From: Acidilutibacter cellobiosedens | GTDB lineage: Bacteria > Bacillota > Clostridia > Tissierellales > Acidilutibacteraceae | Length of the DNA stretch: 64,000 bases | Direction: 5' to 3' | Assembly: GCF_004103715.1 (NCBI RefSeq) | Contig: NZ_CP035282.1 | Location: forward strand, 2,718,673-2,782,672 | Part shown: positions 26,148 to 36,314 of the stretch, piece by piece | Layout of the letters: every line of letters begins with the position of its first letter | How positions within the stretch are numbered: the first letter of the stretch is position 1 | Notes under the pieces: model-generated | Told to the model about the DNA's origin: nothing | Seen by the model: the letters and a program-made list of their open reading frames with translations, nothing else | Databases searched by the model: none | Translations under genes and position numbers: made by a program

Positions 26148-26893
26148 TATTGTTTGGTAATTATAATAACTCCATTTTCAGTTATTGCAATAGTGTGTTC
26201 ATACTGACAAGAAAGCTTTCCATCTTTAGTTCGTGCAGTCCAGTTGTTGTTATCTATAGTACAATGGTAAGTCCCCACATTTATCATAGGCTCGATTGTA
26301 AATACCATTCCCGTTGTAATCCTCGGCCCTCTTCCGGGACGTCCAAAATGGGGTACTTGTGGTTCTTCATGCATTTCCTTTCCTATTCCGTGTCCTACAA
26401 AATCTCTTACCACTGAGAAACCTTGGGCTTCTACATAAGACTGAATTGCATAGGATATATCTCCTATCCTATTCCCTGCTACAGCCTTTTCTATCCCTAT
26501 ATAAAGTGATTTTTCAGTCACTTCCATTAGTTTTTTTGCCTCTTCGGAAATATTCCCTACCGCATAGCTCCACGCAGAATCGGCAAGCCATCCGTTTAAA
26601 TTAACTACCATATCAACGGTAACAATATCTCCGTTTCGGAGCGGCTTTTTCCCGGGAAATCCATGGCATATTTCATCATTTACAGATGTACAAGTAGCAA
26701 AGGGATACCCTTGATATCCTTTTTGCTCCGGCGTGGCTCCGTTCTTTTTTATAAATTCCTCTGCGAATTTGTCAATATCATAAGTAGATATTCCCGGCCT
26801 AATCATCTTTTTAATTTCTTTATGACAATTTGCCAATATTCTTCCTGCCTTCTGCATTTTTTCAATTTCATTTTCAGTTTTTAAAATTATCAT
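26147..26893 (-). CDS. map: Methionine aminopeptidase, type I
   Basis: A 248-residue metallopeptidase that removes N-terminal methionine. Metal-ligand positions are visible: Asp in IVTVDMVVNLNG and GWLADSAWSY, His in GHGIGKEMHEEP, Glu in FTIEPMI, and the terminal Glu in EHTIAITENGVI. Length and start (ATG with GGGAG) fit. It is separate from the ribosomal protein cluster where a second map often sits, so this may be the extra copy. Confidence 0.93.
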   Translation of the reverse strand: MIILKTENEIEKMQKAGRILANCHKEIKKMIRPGISTYDIDKFAEEFIKKNGATPEQKGYQGYPFATCTSVNDEICHGFPGKKPLRNGDIVTVDMVVNLNGWLADSAWSYAVGNISEEAKKLMEVTEKSLYIGIEKAVAGNRIGDISYAIQSYVEAQGFSVVRDFVGHGIGKEMHEEPQVPHFGRPGRGPRITTGMVFTIEPMINVGTYHCTIDNNNWTARTKDGKLSCQYEHTIAITENGVIIITKQ

Positions 26894-26948
26894 ATATATG
26901 TACTCCCTTTCAATTTATACTTATTATTTAAAAAATAAACCATATTTC

Positions 26949-27893
26949 CTATACCCTAAATTTTTTATTAATAAGAGAAATAAATCTGCTATCTTTATAT
27001 AAATTTTCTAAATCCTTATCAAGTTTGATTATGTCTATGAAATTCGGATATAAAATTATAGCTTTTTTTAAATCATTTAAAGCTTCATCCAATTTTTTAA
27101 TCTTTGAATAACAACAGGCCCGATTATAATATAAATATTCTGCATGAGGATTGTATTTTATCCCTTCTGTCAAAACTTTTATTGCCCCTTTAATATTCCC
27201 TCTTTCTATATAAATAACCGATTTGTTTAAAAAAGAATAAGGATACGTTTTGTTTTTTTCAATGGATTTATTATAGTATTCCACTGATTTTTTTAAATTC
27301 TTTCGTTTCTTTTCTATAACTCCCATGTTGAACAATGCCTTATAATATTCGGGATTTATTTTTATGCTTTCTTTAATCATATCATATGCTTTATCATACT
27401 GATTAAGTTCTTCATATATAGAACCTAAATTATTATAGGCAACATAATCATTTGGTATAAGATCAATAACCTTCTTATAATATTTTATTGCCTCATCCTT
27501 CTTCCCTATCTCGTCATATATATTAGCTATATAAAAATATGCCCTGTTGTATTCCTCATTTAGTTTCACAGCGTTAAAATAATATTTTAATGCCTTTTCC
27601 TTATTTCCTATTTTTTCATAAATAGAAGCCATTTCAAAATAGGCTCCAGCTTCTTTTTCATCCTCTTTAATTATCCTTTCATATGCCTTCAGGGATTTTT
27701 CTCTTTCTCCCACTTTGCTATATAAAAACGCAATATTATAAAGTATCTCTATAGTTTCATCTTTATCTCCCGGAAAATTTAAAGCCTTTAAATAAAATTT
27801 AATGGCTTTTCCCATTTTGTTATCTAAATAAGAGCGTTCGGCAAGTATTATATAATTATATCTTCTGTCATAATCACTTAAATGACCTTTCAT
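26949..27893 (-). CDS. Tetratricopeptide repeat protein
   Basis: A 314-residue protein built of about eight 34-residue TPR units; the recurring pattern A..YF..A.IY...G...EA...Y is seen at roughly 45, 80, 115, 150, 185, 220 and 255. No signal peptide or other domain. TPR arrays mediate protein contacts; the partner is unknown. Start ATG with AGAGGTG about 9 nt upstream. It is rich in Lys and Tyr, like its neighbours. Confidence 0.85.
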   Translation of the reverse strand: MKGHLSDYDRRYNYIILAERSYLDNKMGKAIKFYLKALNFPGDKDETIEILYNIAFLYSKVGEREKSLKAYERIIKEDEKEAGAYFEMASIYEKIGNKEKALKYYFNAVKLNEEYNRAYFYIANIYDEIGKKDEAIKYYKKVIDLIPNDYVAYNNLGSIYEELNQYDKAYDMIKESIKINPEYYKALFNMGVIEKKRKNLKKSVEYYNKSIEKNKTYPYSFLNKSVIYIERGNIKGAIKVLTEGIKYNPHAEYLYYNRACCYSKIKKLDEALNDLKKAIILYPNFIDIIKLDKDLENLYKDSRFISLINKKFRV

Positions 27894-27994
27894 TAAATCA
27901 GCACCTCTTACATGAATAATTAATTCTATTATAGTTTATCATATTTACCTTCTAAAATATTATACAACAAAAAAATGAAATGTAGAAGTAAAGC

Positions 27995-28030
27995 AAAAAA
28001 ATAGACCTTTTAAAATAGGTCTATTTTTTT
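27995..28030 (-). terminator. Terminator of the folate/FNT operon
   Basis: A 14-bp stem AAAAAAATAGACCT / AGGTCTATTTTTTT (27995-28008, 28017-28030) with an 8-nt loop. It ends the minus-strand fhs-fchA-folD-FNT transcript. Confidence 0.9.
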
Positions 28031-28046
28031 GTATATTAATATTTAC

Positions 28047-28931
28047 TTAGGACGATTTCTGTTTTGATTTTTCATGGGATAAATTTTTATTTCTTATATA
28101 AACATACCAATATGCCATACCTACAAACAGTACTCCTCCAATGATATTTCCAAAGGTCACGGGAATTAAGTTTTTAATTATGAAATTTTTCCAATTGAGA
28201 GAATTCAATCCTTTCATTTTAACTCCAAGATTTAAAGCAGCTCCTACCCAATTCTCGTTTCCTTTTGCTAAAATTCCGGCCGGGATATAATACATATTAG
28301 CAATACTATGTTCAAATCCCGAAGTAACAAATAACCAAATTGTGAAAAATACGGATAATATTTTTCCTGTAATGTCCTTAGCTCCTGTTGCCATCCAAAC
28401 CGCAAGACATACCAGCCAATTACACATAATTCCCAAATAAAAACCTTGTGCAAATGTTAATCCAACTTTAGATGAAGCTATTTTAATTGTCATTCCTCCC
28501 AATTCATTTGCTCCGCTGTTAAATAATCCGGATTTCACCATCATATAAGCTACAAACACAGCTCCTATAAAATTCCCGCAATAAACAAAAAACCAATTTT
28601 TTAACATATTTTTTATTGAAACCTTTTTATCCAACACGCTTATAATAATAGTTGCATTCCCTGTAAAAAGCTCTCCTCCTGCAATAAGAACAAGCATAAG
28701 GCCTGTGCTAAAAATTGCTCCGGATAGGGCTTTCCCCAGACCATAGGTTTCAATATTGCTTAGTAAATTATATGATGCCATATTTGAGCCTTCTGCTGCA
28801 AATGCTATAAAAGCTCCTGCCAATATCCCTAAAACAATCATCTTCACAACGGGCAGTTCCGTCTTCTTTATTCCATTTTGAATTGTAGCTTCAGCAATTT
28901 CGGGAGGAGATAAATAATTGTGTTCACTCAT
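28047..28931 (-). CDS. Formate/nitrite transporter (FNT) family channel
   Basis: A 294-residue membrane protein with six helices. FNT signatures: AGAFIAFAAEGSNMA, AGGELFTGNATI, and the NWLVCLAVWMATGAKD segment before SGFEHSIANMYYIPAG, where the central His lines the pore. Because it is the last gene after fhs, fchA and folD, formate is the likely substrate, rather than nitrite. The second ATG (28931) is used; it overlaps the folD stop by 8 nt. Translational coupling is therefore likely. Confidence 0.88.
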   Translation of the reverse strand: MSEHNYLSPPEIAEATIQNGIKKTELPVVKMIVLGILAGAFIAFAAEGSNMASYNLLSNIETYGLGKALSGAIFSTGLMLVLIAGGELFTGNATIIISVLDKKVSIKNMLKNWFFVYCGNFIGAVFVAYMMVKSGLFNSGANELGGMTIKIASSKVGLTFAQGFYLGIMCNWLVCLAVWMATGAKDITGKILSVFFTIWLFVTSGFEHSIANMYYIPAGILAKGNENWVGAALNLGVKMKGLNSLNWKNFIIKNLIPVTFGNIIGGVLFVGMAYWYVYIRNKNLSHEKSKQKSS

Positions 28932-29793
28932 AGATAGAATCCCCGCCATTCTGCTGCCTGCAGGCTTTTATCACATGCTTTGCAAGTATTGACGTAGTAA
29001 CTGAACCTACTCCTCCGGGAACAGGCGTTATCATAGATGATTTTTCAATACAGTCTTCCGTATCCACGTCTCCACACAAATTACCATTTTCGTCTGTATT
29101 TATTCCCACATCTATAACTGCCGCTCCTTCTTTTATATATTGGGAATTAACGGCTTTTGCTCTCCCAATACCCACAACCAATATGTCAGCTTGAGAACAA
29201 ACCGAAGGCATATCCTCAGTTTTGGAATGACATATGGTTACAGTGGCGTTTTCATTTAAAAGCAGCATGGCCACAGGTTTACCCACTACCATGGATCTTC
29301 CTATAACCACGGCTCTTCTCCCTTTCATTGGGACATTATAGTACTTCAATATTTCTATAACCGCCGAAGGAGTGCATGGAGAAAACCCTGTCGGATCTTT
29401 CTCCATTATCTTAGCTACATTTACGGGGCTAAAACAGTCCACATCCTTGTCGGGTGCAATTTCGTATTTTATTAAATTCTCATTTAACTGTTTAGGAAAA
29501 GGCCTAAAGATTAAAATACCATTGATGGCTTTATCTTCGTTTGCCTTTTTTATTTCAGAAATAAATTCATCTTGAGGTATAGTCTCGGGAAATTCTCTAA
29601 CTTCAGATAATATCCCAATCTTTTTACATTTTTTCAAGGCTCCCTTTTCATAGGCCAAATCACTTCCGTTGGACCCGACCCTCATTATCAATAGTTTAGG
29701 GATTATCCCTTTTTTCTTTAAAATTTCCACCTCACTAATCAACTTTTCATTTAATGCATCTGCCACGATTTTCCCTTTAATTATCTTTCCCAT
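28924..29793 (-). CDS. folD: Methylene-THF dehydrogenase/cyclohydrolase
   Basis: A 289-residue bifunctional enzyme converting methenyl- to methylene-tetrahydrofolate with NADP and hydrolysing methenyl-THF. Seen: YEKGALKKCKKIG with the catalytic Lys, KDVDCFSPVNVAKI, VVIGRSMVVGKPVA and the C-terminal TPVPGGVGSVTTSILA. The family's QLPLP loop reads FRPFPKQL, so this is a divergent branch. The ATG 29793 has GAGGAG 7 nt before it; the ATG at 29808 lies on top of that site. It is between fchA and the FNT gene. Confidence 0.9.
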   Translation of the reverse strand: MGKIIKGKIVADALNEKLISEVEILKKKGIIPKLLIMRVGSNGSDLAYEKGALKKCKKIGILSEVREFPETIPQDEFISEIKKANEDKAINGILIFRPFPKQLNENLIKYEIAPDKDVDCFSPVNVAKIMEKDPTGFSPCTPSAVIEILKYYNVPMKGRRAVVIGRSMVVGKPVAMLLLNENATVTICHSKTEDMPSVCSQADILVVGIGRAKAVNSQYIKEGAAVIDVGINTDENGNLCGDVDTEDCIEKSSMITPVPGGVGSVTTSILAKHVIKACRQQNGGDSIYE

Positions 29794-29830
29794 ATTTTTT
29801 CTCCTCATATATGATTAGTAAATTGTTTTT

Positions 29831-30460
29831 CTATAAAATGGATTTTAATACTTTATTATAAACATCATCGCATATCTTAATTCCATCTTTGACTAAAGGC
29901 TCTATCTTATCTTTAATTTTATTTATATAGTCCTCATCCTTTATCAATTTTATATTAATCATTACATTTAGCTCTGCTCCGATTATTGCGGCTTTCAAAC
30001 ATTGAACTCCCACGCCTACATCACTTATAGCTAATTTTGAACAATTATCAACTAAATCTTCATGGATTTTAATCGATTCATAGGATAATTCAATTATCGA
30101 TACCGGAATCTTGCAGGCATCTTTTAAGCCTCTCTGTAAGGCCTGTTCCTTTGATATAATTTGCTCTTCTGTATCCTTCGGCATACTATAAGCCTTTGAC
30201 AATGGCAAGAAATATTTTGCATCTTCATTTACCATCTTCATCAGATCTTCTTGCAGCTTTTCTGCTCTGCTTAATATATCATTTAATTTTCCTTCAAATT
30301 CAGCATACTTTTTTTTCCCTATTGTTAAATTGCAAACCATACTTCCGAGGGCAGTTCCTACTGCCCCTACTAAGGCTGATGCAGCTCCGCCTCCCGGTAC
30401 AGGACTCTTCGATGCCAAAATTTCCGTAAATTCTACACAGCTCTTATCCGTTAAATTCAT
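29831..30460 (-). CDS. fchA: Methenyl-THF cyclohydrolase / formimino-THF cyclodeaminase
   Basis: A 209-residue all-helical protein of the formiminotransferase-cyclodeaminase family (PF04961). The N-terminal ASKSPVPGGGAASALVGAVGTALG and SMVCNLTIGKKKYAEFE are diagnostic. In purine- and glycine-fermenting clostridia this enzyme interconverts formimino- or formyl-THF and methenyl-THF. ATG 30460 has GGAGG at 8 nt; the upstream TTG is dismissed. fhs ends 20 nt before it, so the genes form one unit. FolD can also act as cyclohydrolase, so the roles may overlap. Confidence 0.9.
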   Translation of the reverse strand: MNLTDKSCVEFTEILASKSPVPGGGAASALVGAVGTALGSMVCNLTIGKKKYAEFEGKLNDILSRAEKLQEDLMKMVNEDAKYFLPLSKAYSMPKDTEEQIISKEQALQRGLKDACKIPVSIIELSYESIKIHEDLVDNCSKLAISDVGVGVQCLKAAIIGAELNVMINIKLIKDEDYINKIKDKIEPLVKDGIKICDDVYNKVLKSIL

Positions 30461-30479
30461 TTTAATTCCCTCCAAAACA

Positions 30480-32156
30480 TTAGAACAATCCGCTTATTAC
30501 TCCATTTTCATCAACGTCTATTTTCTCGGCAGCCGGCAATTTGGGAAGACCGGGCATCTTCATTATTGATCCCGTTACCGCAACTATAAATCCTGCTCCC
30601 GCAGAAACAGTTACCTGCCTTACCGTTATATTAAATCCCGTCGGCCTTCCCAGTTTAGTTTGATCATCTGTTAAGGAATACTGAGTTTTAGCCATACATA
30701 TTGGGAGTTCTCCGAACCCGTTCTTCTCCAATTCTGATATTTCCTTACTTGCTTGGTTTGTAAAATCAACATCGTCTGCTCCATATATCCTTCGGGCTAT
30801 AGTTTTAATTTTTTCTTTTATAGGCAGTTTAAGATCATAAGCAAATTCAAAATTACTCTTTCCTTCATCTATTAATCTCAATACTTCTTTAGCAACTTCC
30901 GTTCCGCCTTCTCCTCCCTTAGCCCATACTTCAGAAAGTTTAACATTAACTCCGAGTTCTTTACATTTATCTTCAACAAGTTTTATTTCAGCTTCCGTAT
31001 CCGTAGGGAATTTATTTAATGCAACTACTGCAGGAAGTTTAAAGACTTTAGTTATATTTTCCACATGTTTTAACAGATTAGGAATTCCTTTTTCAAGGGC
31101 TTCTAAGTTTTCATTATTCAATTCTGCTTTCGGAACTCCTCCGTTGTATTTTAACGCCCTTACCGTAGCAACTATTATTACAGCATTTGGCCTTAATCCC
31201 GACATTCTGCATTTAATATCCATAAACTTTTCTGCACCCAGATCTGCACCGAATCCTGCCTCCGTAACCGCATAATCAGCAAAATGAACCGCCATCTTTG
31301 TAGCCATTATTGAATTACAACCATGAGCTATATTAGCAAAGGGACCTCCGTGTATAAATGCCGGCGTTCCTTCCAAAGTCTGAACTAAATTAGGCTTCAG
31401 TGCATCTTTAAGTAACGCCGCCATAGCTCCTTGGGCTTTGAGTTGCCCTGCCGTTACTGGTTGTCCACTTCTGTTATATCCTATAACTATTTTTGACAGT
31501 CTTTCCTTCAAATCGTTTATATCATTCGACAGGCAAAATATAGCCATTACTTCTGAAGCAACCGTTATGTCAAATCCATCTTCTCTTGGCATACCGTTTG
31601 CTTTCCCGCCAAGTCCGTCAACTATAAATCTCAGTTGCCTATCGTTCATATCAACACATCTTCTCCAAACAATTCTTCTCGGATCAATGTCTAAAGCATT
31701 TCCTTGATAAATATGATTATCAATCATTGCTGCCAATAAATTATTTGCCGCTCCTATGGCATGGAAATCACCGGTAAAATGTAAATTAATATCTTCCATA
31801 GGAACAACTTGCGCATATCCTCCTCCTGCTGCTCCTCCCTTTATTCCAAATACAGGGCCAAGGGATGGTTCTCTTAACGCAACTATCGTATTTTTCCCTA
31901 ATCTTGATAATGCATCCGCAATCCCTATTGATGTAGTCGTTTTCCCTTCTCCCGCCGGAGTTGGATTAATTGCCGTAACCAATATTAATTTAGCATTTTT
32001 CCCTTGAGTTTTTTTAAGCAATTTATAGTCTACTTTTGCTTTATATTTTCCGTATAGTTCTATATCATCTTCAGTTAATCCAAGTTTTCCCGCAATCTCT
32101 CTGATATCCTTTATCTTTGCTTCTTGTGCTATTTCAATATCTGTTTTAAATGACAT
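30480..32156 (-). CDS. fhs: Formate-tetrahydrofolate ligase
   Basis: A 558-residue enzyme forming 10-formyl-THF from formate, ATP and THF, or ATP in reverse. The P-loop [18 protein letters not shown] and [23 protein letters not shown] are conserved, with the FTHFS-specific PTDTEAEI and GFNITVRQV later. Length matches the family (~556). It leads an fhs-fchA-folD-FNT operon, connecting formate with the methylene-THF used by glyA. RBS AAGGAGG. Confidence 0.96.
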   Translation of the reverse strand: MSFKTDIEIAQEAKIKDIREIAGKLGLTEDDIELYGKYKAKVDYKLLKKTQGKNAKLILVTAINPTPAGEGKTTTSIGIADALSRLGKNTIVALREPSLGPVFGIKGGAAGGGYAQVVPMEDINLHFTGDFHAIGAANNLLAAMIDNHIYQGNALDIDPRRIVWRRCVDMNDRQLRFIVDGLGGKANGMPREDGFDITVASEVMAIFCLSNDINDLKERLSKIVIGYNRSGQPVTAGQLKAQGAMAALLKDALKPNLVQTLEGTPAFIHGGPFANIAHGCNSIMATKMAVHFADYAVTEAGFGADLGAEKFMDIKCRMSGLRPNAVIIVATVRALKYNGGVPKAELNNENLEALEKGIPNLLKHVENITKVFKLPAVVALNKFPTDTEAEIKLVEDKCKELGVNVKLSEVWAKGGEGGTEVAKEVLRLIDEGKSNFEFAYDLKLPIKEKIKTIARRIYGADDVDFTNQASKEISELEKNGFGELPICMAKTQYSLTDDQTKLGRPTGFNITVRQVTVSAGAGFIVAVTGSIMKMPGLPKLPAAEKIDVDENGVISGLF

Positions 32157-32235
32157 TTTTGTTCCTCCTTAAATTGTAAAATTAAATTACAAATATAATA
32201 TATCATATATAACTATCTCTTGAAAACCAAATATC

Positions 32236-32943
32236 TTAACTTTTGGCTATACCATTTTTAAAGTCTTTCGGTGTAGCTTCCATATTTCTCTTGAAAATTT
32301 TATAAAAATAATTGAGGTTATTATATCCAACTTTATACGCTATTTCCTTGATTGACAAATCCGTATTTCTTAACAACTCCTGTGCTTTCTTTATTCTGAG
32401 GCTATTCAAATATGTTATAAAACTTATACCATAATATTTTTTAAACATTCTTGCAATATAATTAGGACTTGTATGATATTTCTCTGCACATTCCTTTAGC
32501 TCAATATTTTCTTGATAATTATAATTTATATATTCAACTATTTTGTTAAATATCTGATTATCTGAATATCTATAGCCTAAGACTCTTTCCATAGTCTCCA
32601 CAAATTGTTCGGGTTCAACAGGTTTTAACAATATATCCTTTGCTCCTAATCTCAAAGATAGCTGTGCATATTGAAAATAACTGTATCCGGTAATAACAAC
32701 AAAATCGACTGCACTGCTATTTTCAGACATCCTCACTTTTTCCATTACTTCCAAACCACTTAAAACCGGCATATTAATATCTATAAAGACAATATCCGGC
32801 TTTAATTTTGTAATCATGTCTAAAGATTCATCACCTGCCGAACTTCTTCCAATAACTTTTAGAGGTAATTCATAACGTTTGATCAAATACTCTACCAATT
32901 CAACAGATAATTCCTCATCATCTGCAATAACAGCATTTCTCAT
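32236..32943 (-). CDS. AraC-type response regulator
   Basis: A 235-residue regulator. The receiver domain (about 1-120) has DD near residue 9, phospho-acceptor Asp in DIVFIDINMPVLSG, and LKPVEPEQF with the conserved Lys. The C-terminal AraC domain (about 130-235) has both helix-turn-helix units, LKECAEKYHTSPNYIARMFKKYYG and SIKEIAYKVGYNNLNYFYKIFKR. It is read after the cupin-PocR kinase gene with a 37-nt gap, forming a two-component pair. AraC domains bind direct repeats; the duplicated module before glyA and the hydrolase gene is a candidate target. Confidence 0.92.
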   Translation of the reverse strand: MRNAVIADDEELSVELVEYLIKRYELPLKVIGRSSAGDESLDMITKLKPDIVFIDINMPVLSGLEVMEKVRMSENSSAVDFVVITGYSYFQYAQLSLRLGAKDILLKPVEPEQFVETMERVLGYRYSDNQIFNKIVEYINYNYQENIELKECAEKYHTSPNYIARMFKKYYGISFITYLNSLRIKKAQELLRNTDLSIKEIAYKVGYNNLNYFYKIFKRNMEATPKDFKNGIAKS

Positions 32944-32980
32944 TTTTATTCCCCCTAAAGTAAATTTTTTGATTTACAAT

Positions 32981-34531
32981 TTATGATATATACTCTGGTA
33001 AAACCATTTTTACATATGTGCCTCTTTTTGGTGTGCTTTCTATTATGAATTCAAATTTATCTTCATAAAGAAATTTCAGCTTGGAATATACCATCATAAG
33101 ACCGCTTATCTTGCCATATTTATCATTTGCCTTTATTTTGTCTTTAAGTTCATTTAAATGTTCTCCATCTATTCCAGCTCCATTGTCAATTATCCTGATT
33201 ATTATTTTACCCCTATCCGTTCTTCCGCTAATTTCTATTTTCATATCCTTTTTCATATCTTTAAATCCATGAACAAAGCTATTTTCCACAATAGGTTGCA
33301 GACAATTGAAAGGAATATTTTTATTATTTATATCTTCTGAAATATCAAAATTTACTTCCAATTTATTACCATAACTTAGCTTTTTTATGTTCAAATAATT
33401 CTTCAAATGCTCCATTTCAATTTCAAATTGAACAAAATGGTTTTGATCTCCGGTAGTATACCTAAGCAGCTTTGAAAGATCTATAATTGATTGATAAACC
33501 TTTAATGAGTCTCCTTTCACAGCAAGTCCTGCCAAAGAGTTTAAGGTATTAAACAGAAAATGATTGCTGATCTGGATATTTAATACCTTTTCTTCTGTGG
33601 ATTTTAAAGATTCTTCAAGAATAGTTTCATTTTTTACTATATCCTGAATAATATCTTCTTTCTTACCCAATTCAATTTCCGCATCTTTAAGAATATAATG
33701 ATTCTCTATAGTTTTGCTTAGTTTTTTAAATTGCTGCATTACAGCATTTTGCGTACCTTTCGGAACAACCGGAATTAATTCTTCTAATGTATGAGAAGAA
33801 GTTACTCTCTTAATATTATAATCCTTAGATGTTCTTATATGCCCTCCCTTTATTATTCCTATAGCTCTATTGTTAAAAATAATAGGAATATCAAATATAG
33901 TCAGCCCGTAAGGACAAATAAATGCCGACAAATCCGCATAATGAGGAGGCCCATATTCATCTTTTATTTTATACATAGGGCAATTATTCACGTCTTGGTC
34001 TATTAAACATTTATGCTTACAAAATTCAGAATAATTCCTTCCCTGAATGATTATGTTTCCATTCATGTCAAAGATAGTTACCGGTATTTTCAGAGGGTTA
34101 ACAATCGCTTCATATATATAGTTTATTTCATTATTGATTTTTACTTGGCTGTCAATTTTGCCCATTTCTTTTGCTAACGCTAATCCCTTGTTCCCAATCT
34201 GTACATTTTGCTCATAATGCACCGGAATACATACAAGTAATTGTCTTATGGGTTCATCGCCTAAATTAATGGTTTCATGGATAATCCCTGCATCCATATG
34301 ATAAATATCTCCCGGTTTCATTTTTCCCGTTTTATCCCCAATTGTCTGAAAGCCCTCCCCCGATAATACATATATTACCTGCTCATTTCCATAATGCATA
34401 TGCTTGTTTTGACGCCTATTAGGAAAAATAGTTGTAATACCTATACTCATAGTATTTAATGATCTATTAAAATCCGGTTCATATATCCATTCTACTTGTC
34501 CCCACTCAAAAGACTGTATATTACCTTGCAC
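32981..34531 (-). CDS. Histidine kinase with N-terminal cupin and PocR sensor domains
   Basis: A 516-residue cytoplasmic sensor. Residues ~1-115 are a cupin (HMHYGNEQVIYVLSG and PGDIYHMDAGIIHETIN carry metal-ligand His/Glu). Residues ~130-285 are a PocR domain (PVTIFDMNGNII, Cys-containing CKHKCLIDQDVNNCPMY, FDIPIIFNNRAIGIIKGGHI). The rest is a LytS/YesM-type kinase: ISNHFLFNTLNSLAG with the phospho-His, PIVENSFVHG, IRIIDNGAGID and G2 motif. The start is a GTG with GGAGG about 10 nt upstream. No membrane helix is seen, so it senses an intracellular ligand. Confidence 0.9.
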   Translation of the reverse strand: MQGNIQSFEWGQVEWIYEPDFNRSLNTMSIGITTIFPNRRQNKHMHYGNEQVIYVLSGEGFQTIGDKTGKMKPGDIYHMDAGIIHETINLGDEPIRQLLVCIPVHYEQNVQIGNKGLALAKEMGKIDSQVKINNEINYIYEAIVNPLKIPVTIFDMNGNIIIQGRNYSEFCKHKCLIDQDVNNCPMYKIKDEYGPPHYADLSAFICPYGLTIFDIPIIFNNRAIGIIKGGHIRTSKDYNIKRVTSSHTLEELIPVVPKGTQNAVMQQFKKLSKTIENHYILKDAEIELGKKEDIIQDIVKNETILEESLKSTEEKVLNIQISNHFLFNTLNSLAGLAVKGDSLKVYQSIIDLSKLLRYTTGDQNHFVQFEIEMEHLKNYLNIKKLSYGNKLEVNFDISEDINNKNIPFNCLQPIVENSFVHGFKDMKKDMKIEISGRTDRGKIIIRIIDNGAGIDGEHLNELKDKIKANDKYGKISGLMMVYSKLKFLYEDKFEFIIESTPKRGTYVKMVLPEYIS

Positions 34532-34767
34532 AGATTTTATTCCTCCTTTTTTCTATCTTATATTTAAAAGTAATCTGCTATTTTAATTATACCATTTTTG
34601 ATTTGTCTGTTGAGTGTCTTGTGAGTTCAATTTACTAAGTTTCTTATACCTTTTAATTCCATATAATATAATCATAGCCGGCAGCTCCATTAATTTTATA
34701 TTATTAAAACAGGGTTGCCGACTATTTTAAAATTAGGGGTATTTATAATGTATATGTTAAATTACAA

Positions 34768-36216
34768 CTATTTTTTATTATACCTTGGAGACCATGCATC
34801 ACTAACATTTTTAAGACCTAACTTATCGCCGTCAAATACAGGAGTTATTTTCATCTTTTTCTGTTCATTATAATCTTTGTAAATTTTTACGGCAGTATTC
34901 CCGAGGAACAATATAGCTATAACATTTATCCAAGCCATTAAAGCATTCGCAATATCTCCCATAGTCCATACGGTATCAGCCGATATTACAGAACCTATAA
35001 AAACGGAGCCTATAAAAAATATTCTCTGTATAAAAATACCTAATTTATTGCCTCCAATGAGATATATCAAATTACTTTCGGTATACAGATAATAAGCCGT
35101 AAGTGCTACAAAAGCGAAACATAATATGGATATCGCAATAAATTTTTCACCTAAGCCAGGTAAAGAAGTATTAATTGCATTTGTTACAAATGGGTTTCCA
35201 TATGCTATTTCAGGCAGATGCTCAACTACCAACTTACCATTACTTCCGATTGTATTATAACTGTTTGTTATTAATATCATTACTGCAGATGTAGTACATA
35301 CAAAGAATGAACCCATAAATACGGATAAGCCTCCTATCATTCCTTGAGTAACGGGATGATCCACTTCCGCTGAAGCTGAAGTAATAGCAGAGGTTCCGAT
35401 TCCTACTTCATTAGCATATACACCTCTTTTAATACCCCAGCTTACTGCAGCACCAAACATAGCCCCAAATACCGAATCCATTCCAAAAGCAGATCTTATA
35501 ATTAACATAATTACACCGGGAAACTTATCTATGTTAAAAATAATAATTACTACCGACATTAAAAAATACAATATTGCCATAATTGGTGACAATCTCTGTG
35601 CCACATTGCCGATTCTTTTCAAACCGCCAAAAATTACTATCCCCATAATCGCAGAGAATATAACCCCTGCTATTACTACATTAAAGCCAAATGCTTGGTT
35701 AAGTCCTTGTACTATATTATATGTTTGAACGGAAGGCATCAAAAATGTTACACCTATTACGGTTATAACTGCGTAAGCTACTGCAAATGTTTTTCCTAAT
35801 TTGGCATTCTTCATTCCATTTTCCATATAGTAGGCAGGACCGCCCTTGAATTCGCCGTTAACTTCTACTTTATAAGTTTGGGCAAGTATACCTTCAATCA
35901 TAGAAATTGAAGATCCGAATATTGCAAGTATCCATAACCAAAATATCGCACCAGGGCCCCCGAAATATATACCTGTAGCCATACCGGCAATATTTCCTAC
36001 TCCTACAGTTCTGGCCGCCGTGAATATAAATGATTGCACAGAATTTAATCCCTTCTCAGACTTATTGGCACTACCTGCCGCTTTTACCATATCTTTTATA
36101 TGAAGTATTTGAGGAAAACCTAACTTTATAGAATAATATAACCCGCTTATTAAAACCAATATAACTAATGGCATACTCCACACTACACCATTTATTCTAT
36201 TCAATATATCGCTCAT
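34768..36216 (-). CDS. Sodium:alanine/glycine symporter (AGCS family)
   Basis: A 482-residue transporter with ten to eleven helices. AGCS signatures: GVGNIAGMATGIYFGGPGAIFWLW, EFKGGPAYYMENGM and GVYANEVGIGTSAITSASA, the last near the substrate site. The family imports alanine or glycine with sodium; setting next to glyA and the C1 genes favours glycine. It is the gene before the sensor kinase (236-nt gap). RBS GGGAGG. No glycine riboswitch pattern was found upstream. Confidence 0.92.
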   Translation of the reverse strand: MSDILNRINGVVWSMPLVILVLISGLYYSIKLGFPQILHIKDMVKAAGSANKSEKGLNSVQSFIFTAARTVGVGNIAGMATGIYFGGPGAIFWLWILAIFGSSISMIEGILAQTYKVEVNGEFKGGPAYYMENGMKNAKLGKTFAVAYAVITVIGVTFLMPSVQTYNIVQGLNQAFGFNVVIAGVIFSAIMGIVIFGGLKRIGNVAQRLSPIMAILYFLMSVVIIIFNIDKFPGVIMLIIRSAFGMDSVFGAMFGAAVSWGIKRGVYANEVGIGTSAITSASAEVDHPVTQGMIGGLSVFMGSFFVCTTSAVMILITNSYNTIGSNGKLVVEHLPEIAYGNPFVTNAINTSLPGLGEKFIAISILCFAFVALTAYYLYTESNLIYLIGGNKLGIFIQRIFFIGSVFIGSVISADTVWTMGDIANALMAWINVIAILFLGNTAVKIYKDYNEQKKMKITPVFDGDKLGLKNVSDAWSPRYNKK

Positions 36217-36314
36217 ATAAATCCTCCCTATTTTTCATACTTAAGAAACTATATTATATATCCTCAATAAAATTAAAATAAATATTCATTTATATGAAAT
36301 TTGATCTGAACTTT

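Noticed and set aside
34672-34728. Possible hairpin GCCGGCAGC/GTTGCCGAC in the gap before the sensor kinase
   Set aside because: Stem has G-U pairs and a ~30-nt loop without a T-run; could be a structured leader but is not supported.
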